DNA of 64,000 nucleotides, taken from contig CAZHAK010000002.1 of NCBI GenBank assembly GCA_964530625.1, positions 62,001-126,000 of the forward strand, given 5' to 3'. This document shows positions 10,809 through 18,972 of this stretch, piece by piece; within the stretch, counting starts at the first letter, position 1; each line of letters starts with the position of its first letter. A program made the translations under genes and the position numbers. Origin of the DNA: JABWCQ01 sp964530625. Its GTDB lineage: Bacteria; Electryoneota; RPQS01. Under the pieces are notes generated by a model that searched no databases, was not told the origin of the DNA, and saw only the letters and a program-made list of their open reading frames with translations.

Positions 10809-11772
10809 TCAAAAGACTCCTAACCAGTCACCACTAGGGTTGCTCGCGATTCCGCTGGCGACCTATTTTTTCTCCTACCTCTATCTCGCGGTCTTCCACC
10901 AAAAAGTTTGGCTCTGGAGCACCGTCATTCACGAGAGCGGCACGCTGACGCTCCTTGAAACGACTCTCTACGCGTCGCATTTCCTCGGTCACATCCCTTC
11001 GCTGACCATAATCGCCGCACTCTTCGCGGTGTGGTTCAGAATATTCTCACCAACTGATGAAAAGATTCGCTTCTCATGGTTTTGGGGCGGTTTCGCGATT
11101 GTGTTCATTCTCCTTTGCCTTGTCGGTAGTATTGCACACTTCGGAGTATCCGAGACACTTGCCTACCTTTTGCTTAAACAGCAAAGCGTCACACGCAGCG
11201 AACCGGGTGGCTCCTTTCTCCTGCATCTTCCCAGCACACTCTCGCTGATTGTCCTGTTGCCGTGGTTCTTTCTCGGCACATTTTGGCTGACCGGAAGGTC
11301 GCTAAACTGGAATTCCCGCTACGCGAATCATATCGTCGCCGCTCCAGTCGTGATCCTTGCTCTTGCGTTCGCGGTCACCGGCAGCCTTTCTGATATCGCA
11401 AAGTCGCTGTCCGACCCCCGCTATCTGGCTCATAGTGTCCGCGAATTGGCCACTTTCCCTCTGACTTTCTTCCCGATCCCCCTGGCACTCTGGCTCTCCG
11501 GCACATCCGACCGTCGCCAAACAATTCATCCCGCCGCACGTGGCATGTTGATCCTGACACTCCTGCTGGCCCTCCCGTTCCTGACCTATCAGGTCTGGAT
11601 TCCATTGACCGTTGGCGTCAGCGATCTCGCGCAGCAACCGGAATTCTCAACTGAGCCTCTGCCGATCTCATATCTGTTAGCATCCCACTATTTTGAGCAC
11701 ATCTTGGACACCGTCTATTTCACGCTGCTCTGCTTCACTCTAATTCGGCCACGAGGAGTAAACAATAGCTGA
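10798..11772 (+). CDS. Polytopic membrane protein of unknown function
   Basis: The frame opens at TTG 10798, overlapping the aldolase stop by 11 nt; no better ATG exists before the first membrane helix. About eight hydrophobic segments are visible, including GLLAIPLATYFFSYLYL, WFWGGFAIVFILLCLVG, LIVLLPWFFLGTFWL, AAPVVILALAFAVTG and GMLILTLLLALPFLTYQVW. Conserved-looking histidines fall near helix ends (HESGTL, ASHFLGHIPS, ASHYFEHILD), which could bind metal or heme, but I recognise no family. It belongs to the metH-aldolase transcription unit by overlap. Whether it is a transporter, a regulator of envelope stress or something else cannot be told from the sequence. Confidence 0.72.
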   Translation: MRPNQKTPNQSPLGLLAIPLATYFFSYLYLAVFHQKVWLWSTVIHESGTLTLLETTLYASHFLGHIPSLTIIAALFAVWFRIFSPTDEKIRFSWFWGGFAIVFILLCLVGSIAHFGVSETLAYLLLKQQSVTRSEPGGSFLLHLPSTLSLIVLLPWFFLGTFWLTGRSLNWNSRYANHIVAAPVVILALAFAVTGSLSDIAKSLSDPRYLAHSVRELATFPLTFFPIPLALWLSGTSDRRQTIHPAARGMLILTLLLALPFLTYQVWIPLTVGVSDLAQQPEFSTEPLPISYLLASHYFEHILDTVYFTLLCFTLIRPRGVNNS

Positions 11773-12119
11773 TTCCTCTTCACTGAAGCTGACAAAACTT
11801 ACCTCATTTGCAGTTAAACTTGAACATACGGCAAAATTGGCCAAATACCGACGTGAATGCAAAGTGACGAATACACACTATTTATGCTTGACTGCTCCCG
11901 ATTGCTTTCCGATATTGTTACTGGATTCGGGAGTGCAGCACTTGGGGGAAGATTACCGGAAAACAAAATCGCGCGAACTGTTTGTGGTCAACGGGCGAAA
12001 CCTGAAAACAAGCACCTTTCCGCCCACACCAGACCCCGAATCCGCAACAGTGTTCAGATGGATCGGGGTCATTTCGTTTTGGGGGCCGGTCCCAATCGCA
12101 AGGATAATTCGTTCTTCTG
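11773..12119. other. Intergenic region upstream of cytochrome cluster I
   Basis: About 350 nt without a convincing gene. It holds a good promoter candidate (11888-11916) pointing at the 18-heme cytochrome, which would give an unusually long leader of about 200 nt. Short ORFs in three frames here lack family resemblance or ribosome sites. Confidence 0.55.
11888..11916 (+). promoter_or_regulatory. Candidate sigma-70 promoter for the 18-heme cytochrome gene
   Basis: TTGACT (11888-11893) and GATATT (11911-11916) are separated by exactly 17 nt. The site matches the style of other promoters in this window (TTGACT-N17-TATATT upstream of trp and of the gene at 54959). Confidence 0.45.
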
Positions 12120-14054
12120 ATGAACAAACTGCGTTTTTTAATAAGTGAATTCTTTGCCGCCTGTTGGGAAACAATCAAGCTTCCCTTCTGGCTGTTTGGC
12201 GTAGGTTGGAAACGGTTGATGGCCTTTGGCCCGCGTCGTATCGGGCTGGTGTTGTTTGCGTCCTTAGCCGTGGTTGTAGTCTCGATGTTGCTCTTTGTCA
12301 AAGTGACGTCACAACCGAATTTCTGTCGCTCCTGCCACGTCATGGAACCCTACTTCGAAGCGTGGCAAACATCCACGCACTCCCATGTAACATGCACGGA
12401 GTGCCACATCCCTCCCGGTCTTGAAGGTACCGTGCATTCAAAATTCATGGCCATGGCCATGGTCGCAAATTACTTCACGGGAGTATACAAGCGCTCAAAA
12501 CCGTGGGCGGAGATAGAAGATCGCAACTGCTTGCGTTCGGGTTGCCATGACACAAGGCTTCTGCAAAGCACTGTGGATTTTCGCGGTGTGAAGTTCGATC
12601 ACAAGCCGCATCTTGAGGAGGTGCGCCGAGGCAGGCAACTACGTTGCACGTCCTGCCATTCAAGTATCGTGCAGGGCGAGCACATCACGGTTAGTGAATC
12701 CACCTGCTTCATGTGTCACTTTAGGCCCGACACCCTCGGACAACAAACAGCGCTGGCAAAATGTACGGGTTGCCATACTCCTCCAACCGGAGTCATGGCC
12801 GCCGATACAAGCTTCGACCACACTGAGATGCTGGCCCGCAAAGCCGACTGCTCCGGCTGCCATGCCAGCGAAGTCGTCGGTGATGGATACGTTCCGCGTG
12901 AACGTTGCAACTCCTGTCACGCACAGCAGCAGCATATTGAGCGCTATGACGAGCGCGTATTCATTCACCAAACACACGTCACGGATCACAAGGTCGAGTG
13001 CACGGCCTGTCATACGCAGATTCGCCACGGAAAAGATGCAGTGGCCTTCGCGAGCAAAGAACGCACCTGCAGCCAGTGTCATGGGAAGCCCGATGATGCC
13101 ATCGAGAGAGTTTGGCGCGGTGACTTGCCGGGTCTGCCGCTCGCGCCGTCGTCCATGGCCAAAGCCGGGATGGTCTGCACATCCTGTCACGTCGGTGACA
13201 TACACGCCTCCGACGGAAATCACCCGGATCCCGTCTGCACACCCTGTCACGATCCAGGCTATGACAAGCTGTGGACGCGCTGGGACGAGCCGATCCTGCG
13301 TCGCATCAAAGAACTCGAACAAAAGACCGCGAACCTCGAGCCCGGCGAGCGGGATACGATGCGCTTGGCCCTTGATCTTTACAAGCGCGGTAATCCCCTC
13401 CACAATCCGGAGATGATCGAGCTTCTGTCCAAACAGATCCTCGGCAAAGAGATCACCGTAAACCCAACATGTAATAGCTGCCATCCTGCCGCCGGAGATG
13501 CCGTGGTTATGTATGGCGGGAACACTTTCGATCACCGCAAACATAAAACCGTCGGCCAATGCGAAACCTGCCATTCGACCTCTGAAGAAACTCATGGGCG
13601 GCTCTTGATGTCAAAGAATGACTGCAACAATTGCCATCATCAGCCCTTGGTCTCCAAACAGACAGACTGCGCGACGTGTCATACGACTCAAGCCGCAGTC
13701 TTCACGGGCAAGGTGCCGCAATTCGCGGGCGCAGAACCTTCCTTCAAAATGGAACTCGATTTCGCCTGCACAGATTGCCACGTTACGCGGGGAACGTCAG
13801 TATCCCGCGATGTCGCTTCTGCATGTATCGCTTGCCACGACAATGACTTCGCCGACACCCTGGCCAGCTGGCAATCCGATGCTCGCATCATGTCAAAATC
13901 AATCCATAACGCACTTTCGAACTACAAAGTCGGAAGTGAAAAATATAAACAACTTCATTATCTGGCCGACCTCCTGCAAAAGGACGGCAGCGGATCGGCC
14001 CACAATCCATCACTATTCAAGCGGTGGTATGAATCAATCGGAGTGGCCCAATGA
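12120..14054 (+). CDS. NapC/NirT-type membrane-anchored multiheme cytochrome c, 18 heme motifs
   Basis: The N-terminus carries one membrane anchor (about IGLVLFASLAVVVVSMLLFV, residues 41-60). Immediately after it comes CRSCHVMEPY, the signature of NapC/NirT/CymA/ImcH quinol dehydrogenases. I count 17 CXXCH motifs plus one CX4CH (CLRSGCH), so up to 18 c-hemes in a 644-residue protein; NapC itself has four and ImcH seven. It should take electrons from menaquinol at the inner membrane and pass them along a long periplasmic heme chain. The family role is established knowledge for short homologues; the direct wire to the outer membrane is inference from heme count. It heads a cluster with a small HTH gene, an outer-membrane barrel and lipoprotein cytochromes. 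Confidence 0.93.
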   Translation: MNKLRFLISEFFAACWETIKLPFWLFGVGWKRLMAFGPRRIGLVLFASLAVVVVSMLLFVKVTSQPNFCRSCHVMEPYFEAWQTSTHSHVTCTECHIPPGLEGTVHSKFMAMAMVANYFTGVYKRSKPWAEIEDRNCLRSGCHDTRLLQSTVDFRGVKFDHKPHLEEVRRGRQLRCTSCHSSIVQGEHITVSESTCFMCHFRPDTLGQQTALAKCTGCHTPPTGVMAADTSFDHTEMLARKADCSGCHASEVVGDGYVPRERCNSCHAQQQHIERYDERVFIHQTHVTDHKVECTACHTQIRHGKDAVAFASKERTCSQCHGKPDDAIERVWRGDLPGLPLAPSSMAKAGMVCTSCHVGDIHASDGNHPDPVCTPCHDPGYDKLWTRWDEPILRRIKELEQKTANLEPGERDTMRLALDLYKRGNPLHNPEMIELLSKQILGKEITVNPTCNSCHPAAGDAVVMYGGNTFDHRKHKTVGQCETCHSTSEETHGRLLMSKNDCNNCHHQPLVSKQTDCATCHTTQAAVFTGKVPQFAGAEPSFKMELDFACTDCHVTRGTSVSRDVASACIACHDNDFADTLASWQSDARIMSKSIHNALSNYKVGSEKYKQLHYLADLLQKDGSGSAHNPSLFKRWYESIGVAQ

Positions 14055-14101
14055 CCTCCAATAAGTTTAAGTTAAAAAAGACCGCCGCGAAAGGAGACTC
14101 C

Positions 14102-14359
14102 ATGAGCAACGTAAGTTCGCGGGTGGCGAAGGCCGCTCGTGCGGACGGGATCATGGCCCCTCGGGTGAATACTGAGTCGCCTCAGGGGTTACTCACCCTG
14201 TCCGAAGCAGCAGAAATGCTTGGCCGCGTGCATCGCACCACTATCATGCGATGGGTTCGCGAGGATCGGCTGAAATGTGTGCGTTTGTCACGTAAAGTTA
14301 TACTCTTTGAGCGTGACGAGATTAGTAGGTTTATTCGTGAGCATAGAGCGACAGGATAA
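14102..14359 (+). CDS. Small excisionase/BldC-like HTH DNA-binding protein
   Basis: ATG 14102 is preceded by a strong AAGGAG (14091-14096) with 5 nt spacing, so I chose it. An upstream ATG at 14051 overlaps the cytochrome stop (ATGA) and could give a 17-residue longer form. Residues about 20-75 form a MerR/excisionase-type winged helix (TLSEAAEMLGRVHRTTIMRW, then a VILFERDEISRFI wing and helix). Proteins of this size either act in recombination directionality or regulate transcription, like BldC. No integrase or attachment site is nearby, so a transcriptional role in the cytochrome cluster is more likely. Confidence 0.85.
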   Translation: MSNVSSRVAKAARADGIMAPRVNTESPQGLLTLSEAAEMLGRVHRTTIMRWVREDRLKCVRLSRKVILFERDEISRFIREHRATG

Positions 14360-14593
14360 TTGGCAATCTCGGTCGCAGCCCGCAGTTAGCGGAAGAAAAT
14401 AACCATTATTAATGCAAAATTGGCGGCGATTATTAAGAGTCGTCTGCTATTAGATAGCTTAATCGAATAAAAACTCCAAAATAATGCCTCTTGAATTGAC
14501 CCGCCAAAAATAGACAAAGCCTGTCTGGAATAGTGTGTCTACATGACTTAAGTCTTGATCAGCGATTCCAAAACTGATTTCGTAAACTCAACA

Positions 14594-14609
14594 TGGCCTT
14601 GCTGTTGCA
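14594..14609 (+). promoter_or_regulatory. Candidate sigma-54 promoter upstream of the 9-heme lipoprotein gene
   Basis: TGGCCTTGCTGTTGCA matches TGGC and TTGCA of the -24/-12 consensus, with GG-N10-GC spacing. It is the best sigma-54-like site I found in the window. A terminator hairpin lies between it and the gene, so any transcript would need read-through or antitermination. Confidence 0.42.
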
Positions 14610-14781
14610 ATGAAAATTGATTACTATTAGTGCAGTGACTTGTGATGGTCACCAGTAACCGCCGGACACGAAGCAAATGAATTCCCGACCACAACTACAT
14701 GTTCATCCTAATTATTCACGAAGAACAACGAATTTTTTAGATTACACGCTAAATCTGACCAAAGCTATCTACTATATCTTA

Positions 14782-14815
14782 CCCCCAACAGGAAGGCCTG
14801 TGGGGGTCTTTTTTT
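14782..14815 (+). terminator. Rho-independent terminator/attenuator in the leader of the 9-heme lipoprotein gene
   Basis: CCCCC-A-ACAGG pairs with CCTGTGGGGG around an AAGG loop, followed by a run of seven T. It is more than 420 nt after the preceding stop and about 50 nt before the next start, a position that suits a leader attenuator as well as an ordinary terminator. Confidence 0.8.
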
Positions 14816-14863
14816 CCGGTCAATGCCGGAGCAACCATTAACGGGAAGAGGACCCGATAAGGG

Positions 14864-16576
14864 ATGCGCACTATGAAACGCAATAATCTACACCCCGCAA
14901 CATTTATTATCACAAGTCTGATCATTTTCGCGGTCATCTTTATGGGCTGCGAAGGCGATCAAGGGCCCGCCGGTCCGTCAGGTCTAAATCCTGACTCACC
15001 GCCGATCATCACCGCCATCGTCGCCGCACCGGATTCGGTCGGCACAGGCGAAAGCACGATCCTGTTCGTGGCCGCATACGACCCGAACGGTGATGCCATG
15101 ACATATCAGTGGAGCGCCGCCTCCGGCACGTTGTCCACCCCGACCATGGCAGTCACGAACTACACTCCGCCCAGTGGAATCGGTCTGTATCCTGTGACCG
15201 TTACCGTGTCGGACAACGATGGAAGCGTCTCCGCAATCGTCAACGTCGGTGTTAACACCTATGTCCCGTCTGTTTTCCCCAGCTATCTCGGTGACAACGT
15301 AAATCGCTGTAGCCACTGCCATCAGGCCAAAGTGGAAGGCTGGAGCGGAACCCATCATGCTCGCGCCTGGGATGCTCTCGTCGTAGCAAATGCGACAGAC
15401 AATCCCTATTGTGTTCAATGCCACACGACGGGCTATGACAACATCGTCAACTTTGACGGCACCATAGCAGTTCAGGGCGTCGACAATGCGGGCTACGACG
15501 ACTATCCGAACCCGCACCTCCGCAACGTCACCTGCGAAGCCTGCCACGGGCCTATTGGTCCCGATTTCTCATCACACGAACCCGATGTCCATCTGGTCGT
15601 CACCGGCGAAACATGTAACCGTTGCCACTCGCAGTACGAAGAATATGAAGAATCCGGTCACGGCATGGCTATTGAGCACGCTGGCGGCATTGAAGAATTC
15701 AATACTGAATGGAATCGGTCGTCTTGCTACGAATGTCATATTTCTGAGGGTTTCATTAAAAAGTGGGATCCGGACTGGGCTGATCGTGCGGTTCCCGTCG
15801 ACGGCTATCAGGTGTCTTGCGCAACATGCCACGACGTTCACGAGTCAGCCGAGGGCAATCCGGCATATCTGCGTGGTCTCGATGCCTTCCCGATCATCTA
15901 CGGGGGCCCCGACTATCCCGCAGGATTTGAAGTTCCCAATGAAGAACTCGGTATTTTGCACTATGGGAAAGGCCAGCTTTGCGCCCAGTGCCACCATGCT
16001 CGCCGTAGTGAGTCAAACGTTATTGGACAGATCAATAACGGAAATGCGCATCCCGGCCCGCACGCGAGCTGCCAGGCAGATATGCTCATCGGGCGAGGCT
16101 CCTATGAGATTCCCGGTTACACTTACAACCGCGAATCGGTCCACCAGCCTGATGTCGAGATTGGCGAAGCATCACTCGCAGATATGTGTGTGACTTGCCA
16201 CGTTCACACGATCCCCGGTGCCTCCCCCGGACATGACTATCATGGCCACAGCTTCGCGCCTGTCGTAGAAGCCTGTAACCAGTGCCACGCCACGCCGAGC
16301 AACTTCGACTATCGCGGCCGTCGTACCGAAATTCAAACTCTGATGACGACGCTCCTAAACATGCTGCCAAACGACGGAACAGAGCCGCTGTTTACAACGG
16401 GTACGTCAACTCGCGAAGAGCGCGAAGCGGGCTATGCTTGGTACTTCGTGATCAACGAAGGCTCGATGGGTGTTCACAACTACGTGTACGCAAAGTCGCT
16501 ACTCGAAAACGCCATTGACTATCTGACCCCCGGCCAACCTTTACTCCAACAGCAAAAAAGACTGGCCTCGAAGTAA
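14864..16576 (+). CDS. Nonaheme cytochrome c lipoprotein with collagen-like and PKD-like N-region
   Basis: Starts are possible at ATG 14864 or 14873; AAGGG at 14859-14863 suits the second by spacing. The signal peptide ends in a lipobox-like FMGC, so the protein is probably lipid-anchored. After the anchor come a short collagen-like GDQGPAGPSG, an Ig/PKD-like beta domain (about residues 45-130) and then nine CXXCH motifs (CSHCH, CVQCH, CEACH, CNRCH, CYECH, CATCH, CAQCH, CVTCH, CNQCH) in an arrangement recalling cytochrome c554 families. The beta domain could hold it to the cell surface or a partner. Probable role: electron transfer at the outer membrane. A reductase function toward a nitrogen or sulfur compound cannot be excluded. 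Confidence 0.9.
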   Translation: MRTMKRNNLHPATFIITSLIIFAVIFMGCEGDQGPAGPSGLNPDSPPIITAIVAAPDSVGTGESTILFVAAYDPNGDAMTYQWSAASGTLSTPTMAVTNYTPPSGIGLYPVTVTVSDNDGSVSAIVNVGVNTYVPSVFPSYLGDNVNRCSHCHQAKVEGWSGTHHARAWDALVVANATDNPYCVQCHTTGYDNIVNFDGTIAVQGVDNAGYDDYPNPHLRNVTCEACHGPIGPDFSSHEPDVHLVVTGETCNRCHSQYEEYEESGHGMAIEHAGGIEEFNTEWNRSSCYECHISEGFIKKWDPDWADRAVPVDGYQVSCATCHDVHESAEGNPAYLRGLDAFPIIYGGPDYPAGFEVPNEELGILHYGKGQLCAQCHHARRSESNVIGQINNGNAHPGPHASCQADMLIGRGSYEIPGYTYNRESVHQPDVEIGEASLADMCVTCHVHTIPGASPGHDYHGHSFAPVVEACNQCHATPSNFDYRGRRTEIQTLMTTLLNMLPNDGTEPLFTTGTSTREEREAGYAWYFVINEGSMGVHNYVYAKSLLENAIDYLTPGQPLLQQQKRLASK

Positions 16577-16589
16577 TACCAAACCATCA

Positions 16590-16700
16590 CCTCTCTCTCC
16601 CCCTAACTCTTTGGAGGAGAGAGAGCGTGAAACATCGCCAACCGTCCGCCGTCGTGGGTCCCCAGCTTGTCCTTGCAAGGAACCCGTAATGGCATCGGCT
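16590..16700. repeat. Degenerate interspersed repeat fragments between two cytochrome-cluster genes
   Basis: CTCTCTCTCCCCCT (16591-16604) is matched by GGAGGAGAGAGAG downstream, forming a long stem with no T-run after it. It is followed by TGTCCTTGCAAGGA, a small palindrome related to TGTCCTCGTAAGGA at 24359-24372. Both pieces recur in the repeat-rich stretch at 22.3-25 kb. Confidence 0.5.
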
Positions 16701-16720
16701 AACATCGCCAACAAACGCGA

Positions 16721-17950
16721 ATGAAACTGAAAAGACAGAGAGTTTTATTCCTGACGATCTTGGTTACCCTAATCGTCCTGGAATCGGAGGCCGCACAGGC
16801 GGCCTCCGTCTCCGGACGGTTTGGTCTCTGGACATACGTGCGCGACGACAGCGTTGACCACGTACAGATCGTCCCCTTATTAAGCCTGAACATTCATCGC
16901 TTTGGCGGCGGCGCTTGGTCTTTTGAAAGCACCTTGCGCGGTTATGCCGATTACCAAAATGGTGATGACAACGGCTCCACTGCACTGCGCGTCAATCGCG
17001 CTTTACTAATCTGGCGTCCTCAGGCCTCACCGTGGGAAGTCCGCGCAGGTCAACAATGGATCGCCGAGGGAATCGGTCGCGGAAATGTAGCAGGTCTTTG
17101 GGGCCGCTACAATTTCAACAGCACAACGGACATGAGAGCCTATGCAGGCTCCCGCTTACCCGTTTCCCTAAGTTTAGACGAATCTATTCCCGACGAAGGC
17201 GTAGCCGCCGGGCTGAATCTTTATAAGCGCTTCGGTCGTACCCGCGTCGGACTCTCATATTATTATGTCGGCAAAGATAGTGACGTTCTTTTCAGCGGTA
17301 TCGGTCTGGATGCATCTACAAAACCTTCCGCCGATCTTTCTTTGCGCGCGCGCTTGCATATGAATATCGAGCAATCAAATATCGAAACTGGCCAAGTGAC
17401 TGCTTACTGGCAGGCGATGGAGAAACTGTTGGTCTCAGCCGACGTGCGCACACAAACTCCGCGTATCTTTGAAGACTCCTTCTTCGCCATGTTCTTGGAA
17501 GACTCCAAAACCAACGCCGCTCGCGCGGGCGCGCAATGGACCTTCTATGATGAATTCTACGCCACCGGCATGGGCTACTTGGTCTTCACCGAAGAAGACA
17601 TGCTCTACAAGACCCGCGCAGGCTTAGGTTGCAAAAAACTGGAGTTCGGTTACACTCATTGGCTCTCCGCTGGCTTAGGCGACATGGACGGCTTCTACGG
17701 AGAAGCGCACCATACCTACAAAGAACTCGAAGGCCGTGCAGGCTTCGACTATTCTCGCGGTTCAAACAGCGAAATTCGCCCGAACACAGAATCACAAGTG
17801 ATCTATGGCGCTCTCGATTGGAACGCTTGCAATCGTTCATCCGTCGGTATTCGCGTCGAGCACCTGAAAGATCCCACTCACACTGAAGATTGGCGCGCAC
17901 TATTCTCGCTCATGACCAACTTCCGTTCCAAAGTAAGGAGCGGTTCATGA
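16721..17950 (+). CDS. Outer-membrane beta-barrel protein, candidate porin of a cytochrome conduit
   Basis: The signal peptide (residues 1-28, ending AAQAA) is followed by about 380 residues of alternating polar/hydrophobic strands rich in Tyr, Trp and Gly (VGLSYYYVGKDS, ATGMGYLVFTEED), as in transmembrane barrels. The length suits about 16 strands, much less than the MtrB type (about 26-28). There is no recognisable family motif. The gene overlaps the next, an 11-heme cytochrome, by ATGA, and that gene in turn overlaps a lipoprotein cytochrome. This mirrors the porin, periplasmic cytochrome and outer cytochrome order of known porin-cytochrome conduits. Function as the insulating pore is inference from this order. 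Confidence 0.82.
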   Translation: MKLKRQRVLFLTILVTLIVLESEAAQAASVSGRFGLWTYVRDDSVDHVQIVPLLSLNIHRFGGGAWSFESTLRGYADYQNGDDNGSTALRVNRALLIWRPQASPWEVRAGQQWIAEGIGRGNVAGLWGRYNFNSTTDMRAYAGSRLPVSLSLDESIPDEGVAAGLNLYKRFGRTRVGLSYYYVGKDSDVLFSGIGLDASTKPSADLSLRARLHMNIEQSNIETGQVTAYWQAMEKLLVSADVRTQTPRIFEDSFFAMFLEDSKTNAARAGAQWTFYDEFYATGMGYLVFTEEDMLYKTRAGLGCKKLEFGYTHWLSAGLGDMDGFYGEAHHTYKELEGRAGFDYSRGSNSEIRPNTESQVIYGALDWNACNRSSVGIRVEHLKDPTHTEDWRALFSLMTNFRSKVRSGS

Positions 17951-18972
17951 CATTTGTCTTCCGTCGAGCAGGGATTAAGCGAAGCGGTTTCCTGCCGGAA
18001 TCCGATAGCTCGCGGCGGCAGGTGTCTTCACCTGCCCCGAACACCGTGATGCTCAGCCTCATCATGCGGCCGCTTCTCATCGCGTTGGTTCTGCAAGCAA
18101 CCTCAGCCTTCTCAGCAGATCAGTTCGCGTTAGTAGGCTCAGACGGAAAACTGCCCTCAGCCTTTAGTCACAGCATCCACGTGGACGGCAACGGCTTGGA
18201 GTGCGCAGATTGTCACGTCGGTGTGAATACAAGCATGAAGGGCACGGACAATCTGATGCCCAAATGGAGCGCCTGCGCCGATTGCCATTCACTCGAAGAC
18301 ATCGCAAACCGTGGCGTAGCACTCGGGGAAGCGATGAACGGTTTTGTCCTGAAGGTGATTGACGACTATCTTCCCAAGTTTCATCATCAGCGCCACATAG
18401 ACAAAGCCAAAGTGGATTGCAACGCTTGCCACGCGAACCTCGATCAACCTGTCGCGGAAGGCAAGCGCGCACATCTCCCGATGATGGCCGACTGTATTGA
18501 CTGCCACACCACGCGTTCAGTCGCGATGGAGTGCAATACTTGCCATCTGCCGGGCGAGAATCTCGTGCCCGAAAACCACAACGTCATGTGGATGCAGCGT
18601 CACGGAATTGAATCAACATTAGCCGAGTCCAACTGCACGATGTGTCACCAAAGCGGCACGAAGCTCGATTGCCAATCCTGCCATCAAGGCGACGCGGTCA
18701 TCAATCCGCATCCCAAAAATTACATGAGCCGTCACGGGCAGGATGCGCACTTATCCGATTTCCGTTGCGGCACATGTCACGAGCAACGTAGTTTCTGTAT
18801 AGATTGCCACCGCGACATGAACATTCTTCCCGCCGATCACTTCCGCGCAGGCTTCCTGACCTCAAGCGGCGGCACGCATGGCGAGTCCGCGCAATTCGAT
18901 TTAGAGAGCTGCATGTCCTGTCACGACACACCCAACGCCGAACCAACCTGCGCGAGGTGTCATGCAAACTAA
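17947..18972 (+). CDS. Undecaheme periplasmic cytochrome c
   Basis: ATG 17947 overlaps the barrel stop (ATGA) and follows AAGGAG at 17934-17939. Eleven CXXCH motifs are visible (from CADCH to the C-terminal CARCH), with many spare histidines for bis-His ligation. The first 38 residues read through an interspersed hairpin repeat; the hydrophobic signal peptide (LLIALVLQATSAFSA) begins only after it. The true start could therefore be ATG 18049 or 18064 with the old ribosome site displaced. Role: periplasmic electron carrier between inner-membrane quinol oxidases and the adjacent outer-membrane barrel. There is no lipobox, so it is probably soluble or barrel-bound on the periplasmic side. Confidence 0.9.
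   Translation: MTFVFRRAGIKRSGFLPESDSSRRQVSSPAPNTVMLSLIMRPLLIALVLQATSAFSADQFALVGSDGKLPSAFSHSIHVDGNGLECADCHVGVNTSMKGTDNLMPKWSACADCHSLEDIANRGVALGEAMNGFVLKVIDDYLPKFHHQRHIDKAKVDCNACHANLDQPVAEGKRAHLPMMADCIDCHTTRSVAMECNTCHLPGENLVPENHNVMWMQRHGIESTLAESNCTMCHQSGTKLDCQSCHQGDAVINPHPKNYMSRHGQDAHLSDFRCGTCHEQRSFCIDCHRDMNILPADHFRAGFLTSSGGTHGESAQFDLESCMSCHDTPNAEPTCARCHAN
17965..18040 (+). repeat. Interspersed hairpin repeat, copy 1 (inside a cytochrome gene)
   Basis: A perfect hairpin GGCAGGTG-TCTT-CACCTGCC lies at 18017-18036. It is preceded by GCGAAGCGGTTTCCTGCCGGAATCCG-type sequence (17965-18005), which recurs at 24796-24840. The hairpin recurs at 18997-19016 and in expanded form at 24349-24384. This copy is read in frame as RRQVSSPAP. 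Confidence 0.8.

Larger units (their letters stand above)
14360..14863. other. Long leader/intergenic region before the 9-heme lipoprotein gene
   Basis: About 500 nt, AT-richer than its neighbours, with no credible ORF. It holds a sigma-54-like site (14594-14609), an inverted repeat GTGAC-N8-GTCAC near 14636-14653, and a strong terminator hairpin (14782-14815) only about 50 nt before the next start. The region could be a regulated leader or simply the end of the previous transcript. Confidence 0.5.

Noticed and set aside
12660..13595. 311-codon minus-strand ORF opposite the 18-heme cytochrome gene
   Set aside because: It is the complement of a CXXCH-rich coding sequence; the translation has no signal, motif or ribosome site and the forward frame is unquestionably the gene.
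14051..14359. Phage or integrative element suggested by the excisionase-like gene
   Set aside because: No integrase, attachment-site repeats or other mobile genes are present nearby.
14600..14863. Possible c-di-GMP (GEMM) riboswitch before the cytochrome gene
   Set aside because: The conserved GEMM core sequences are not present; only the terminator position is suggestive.
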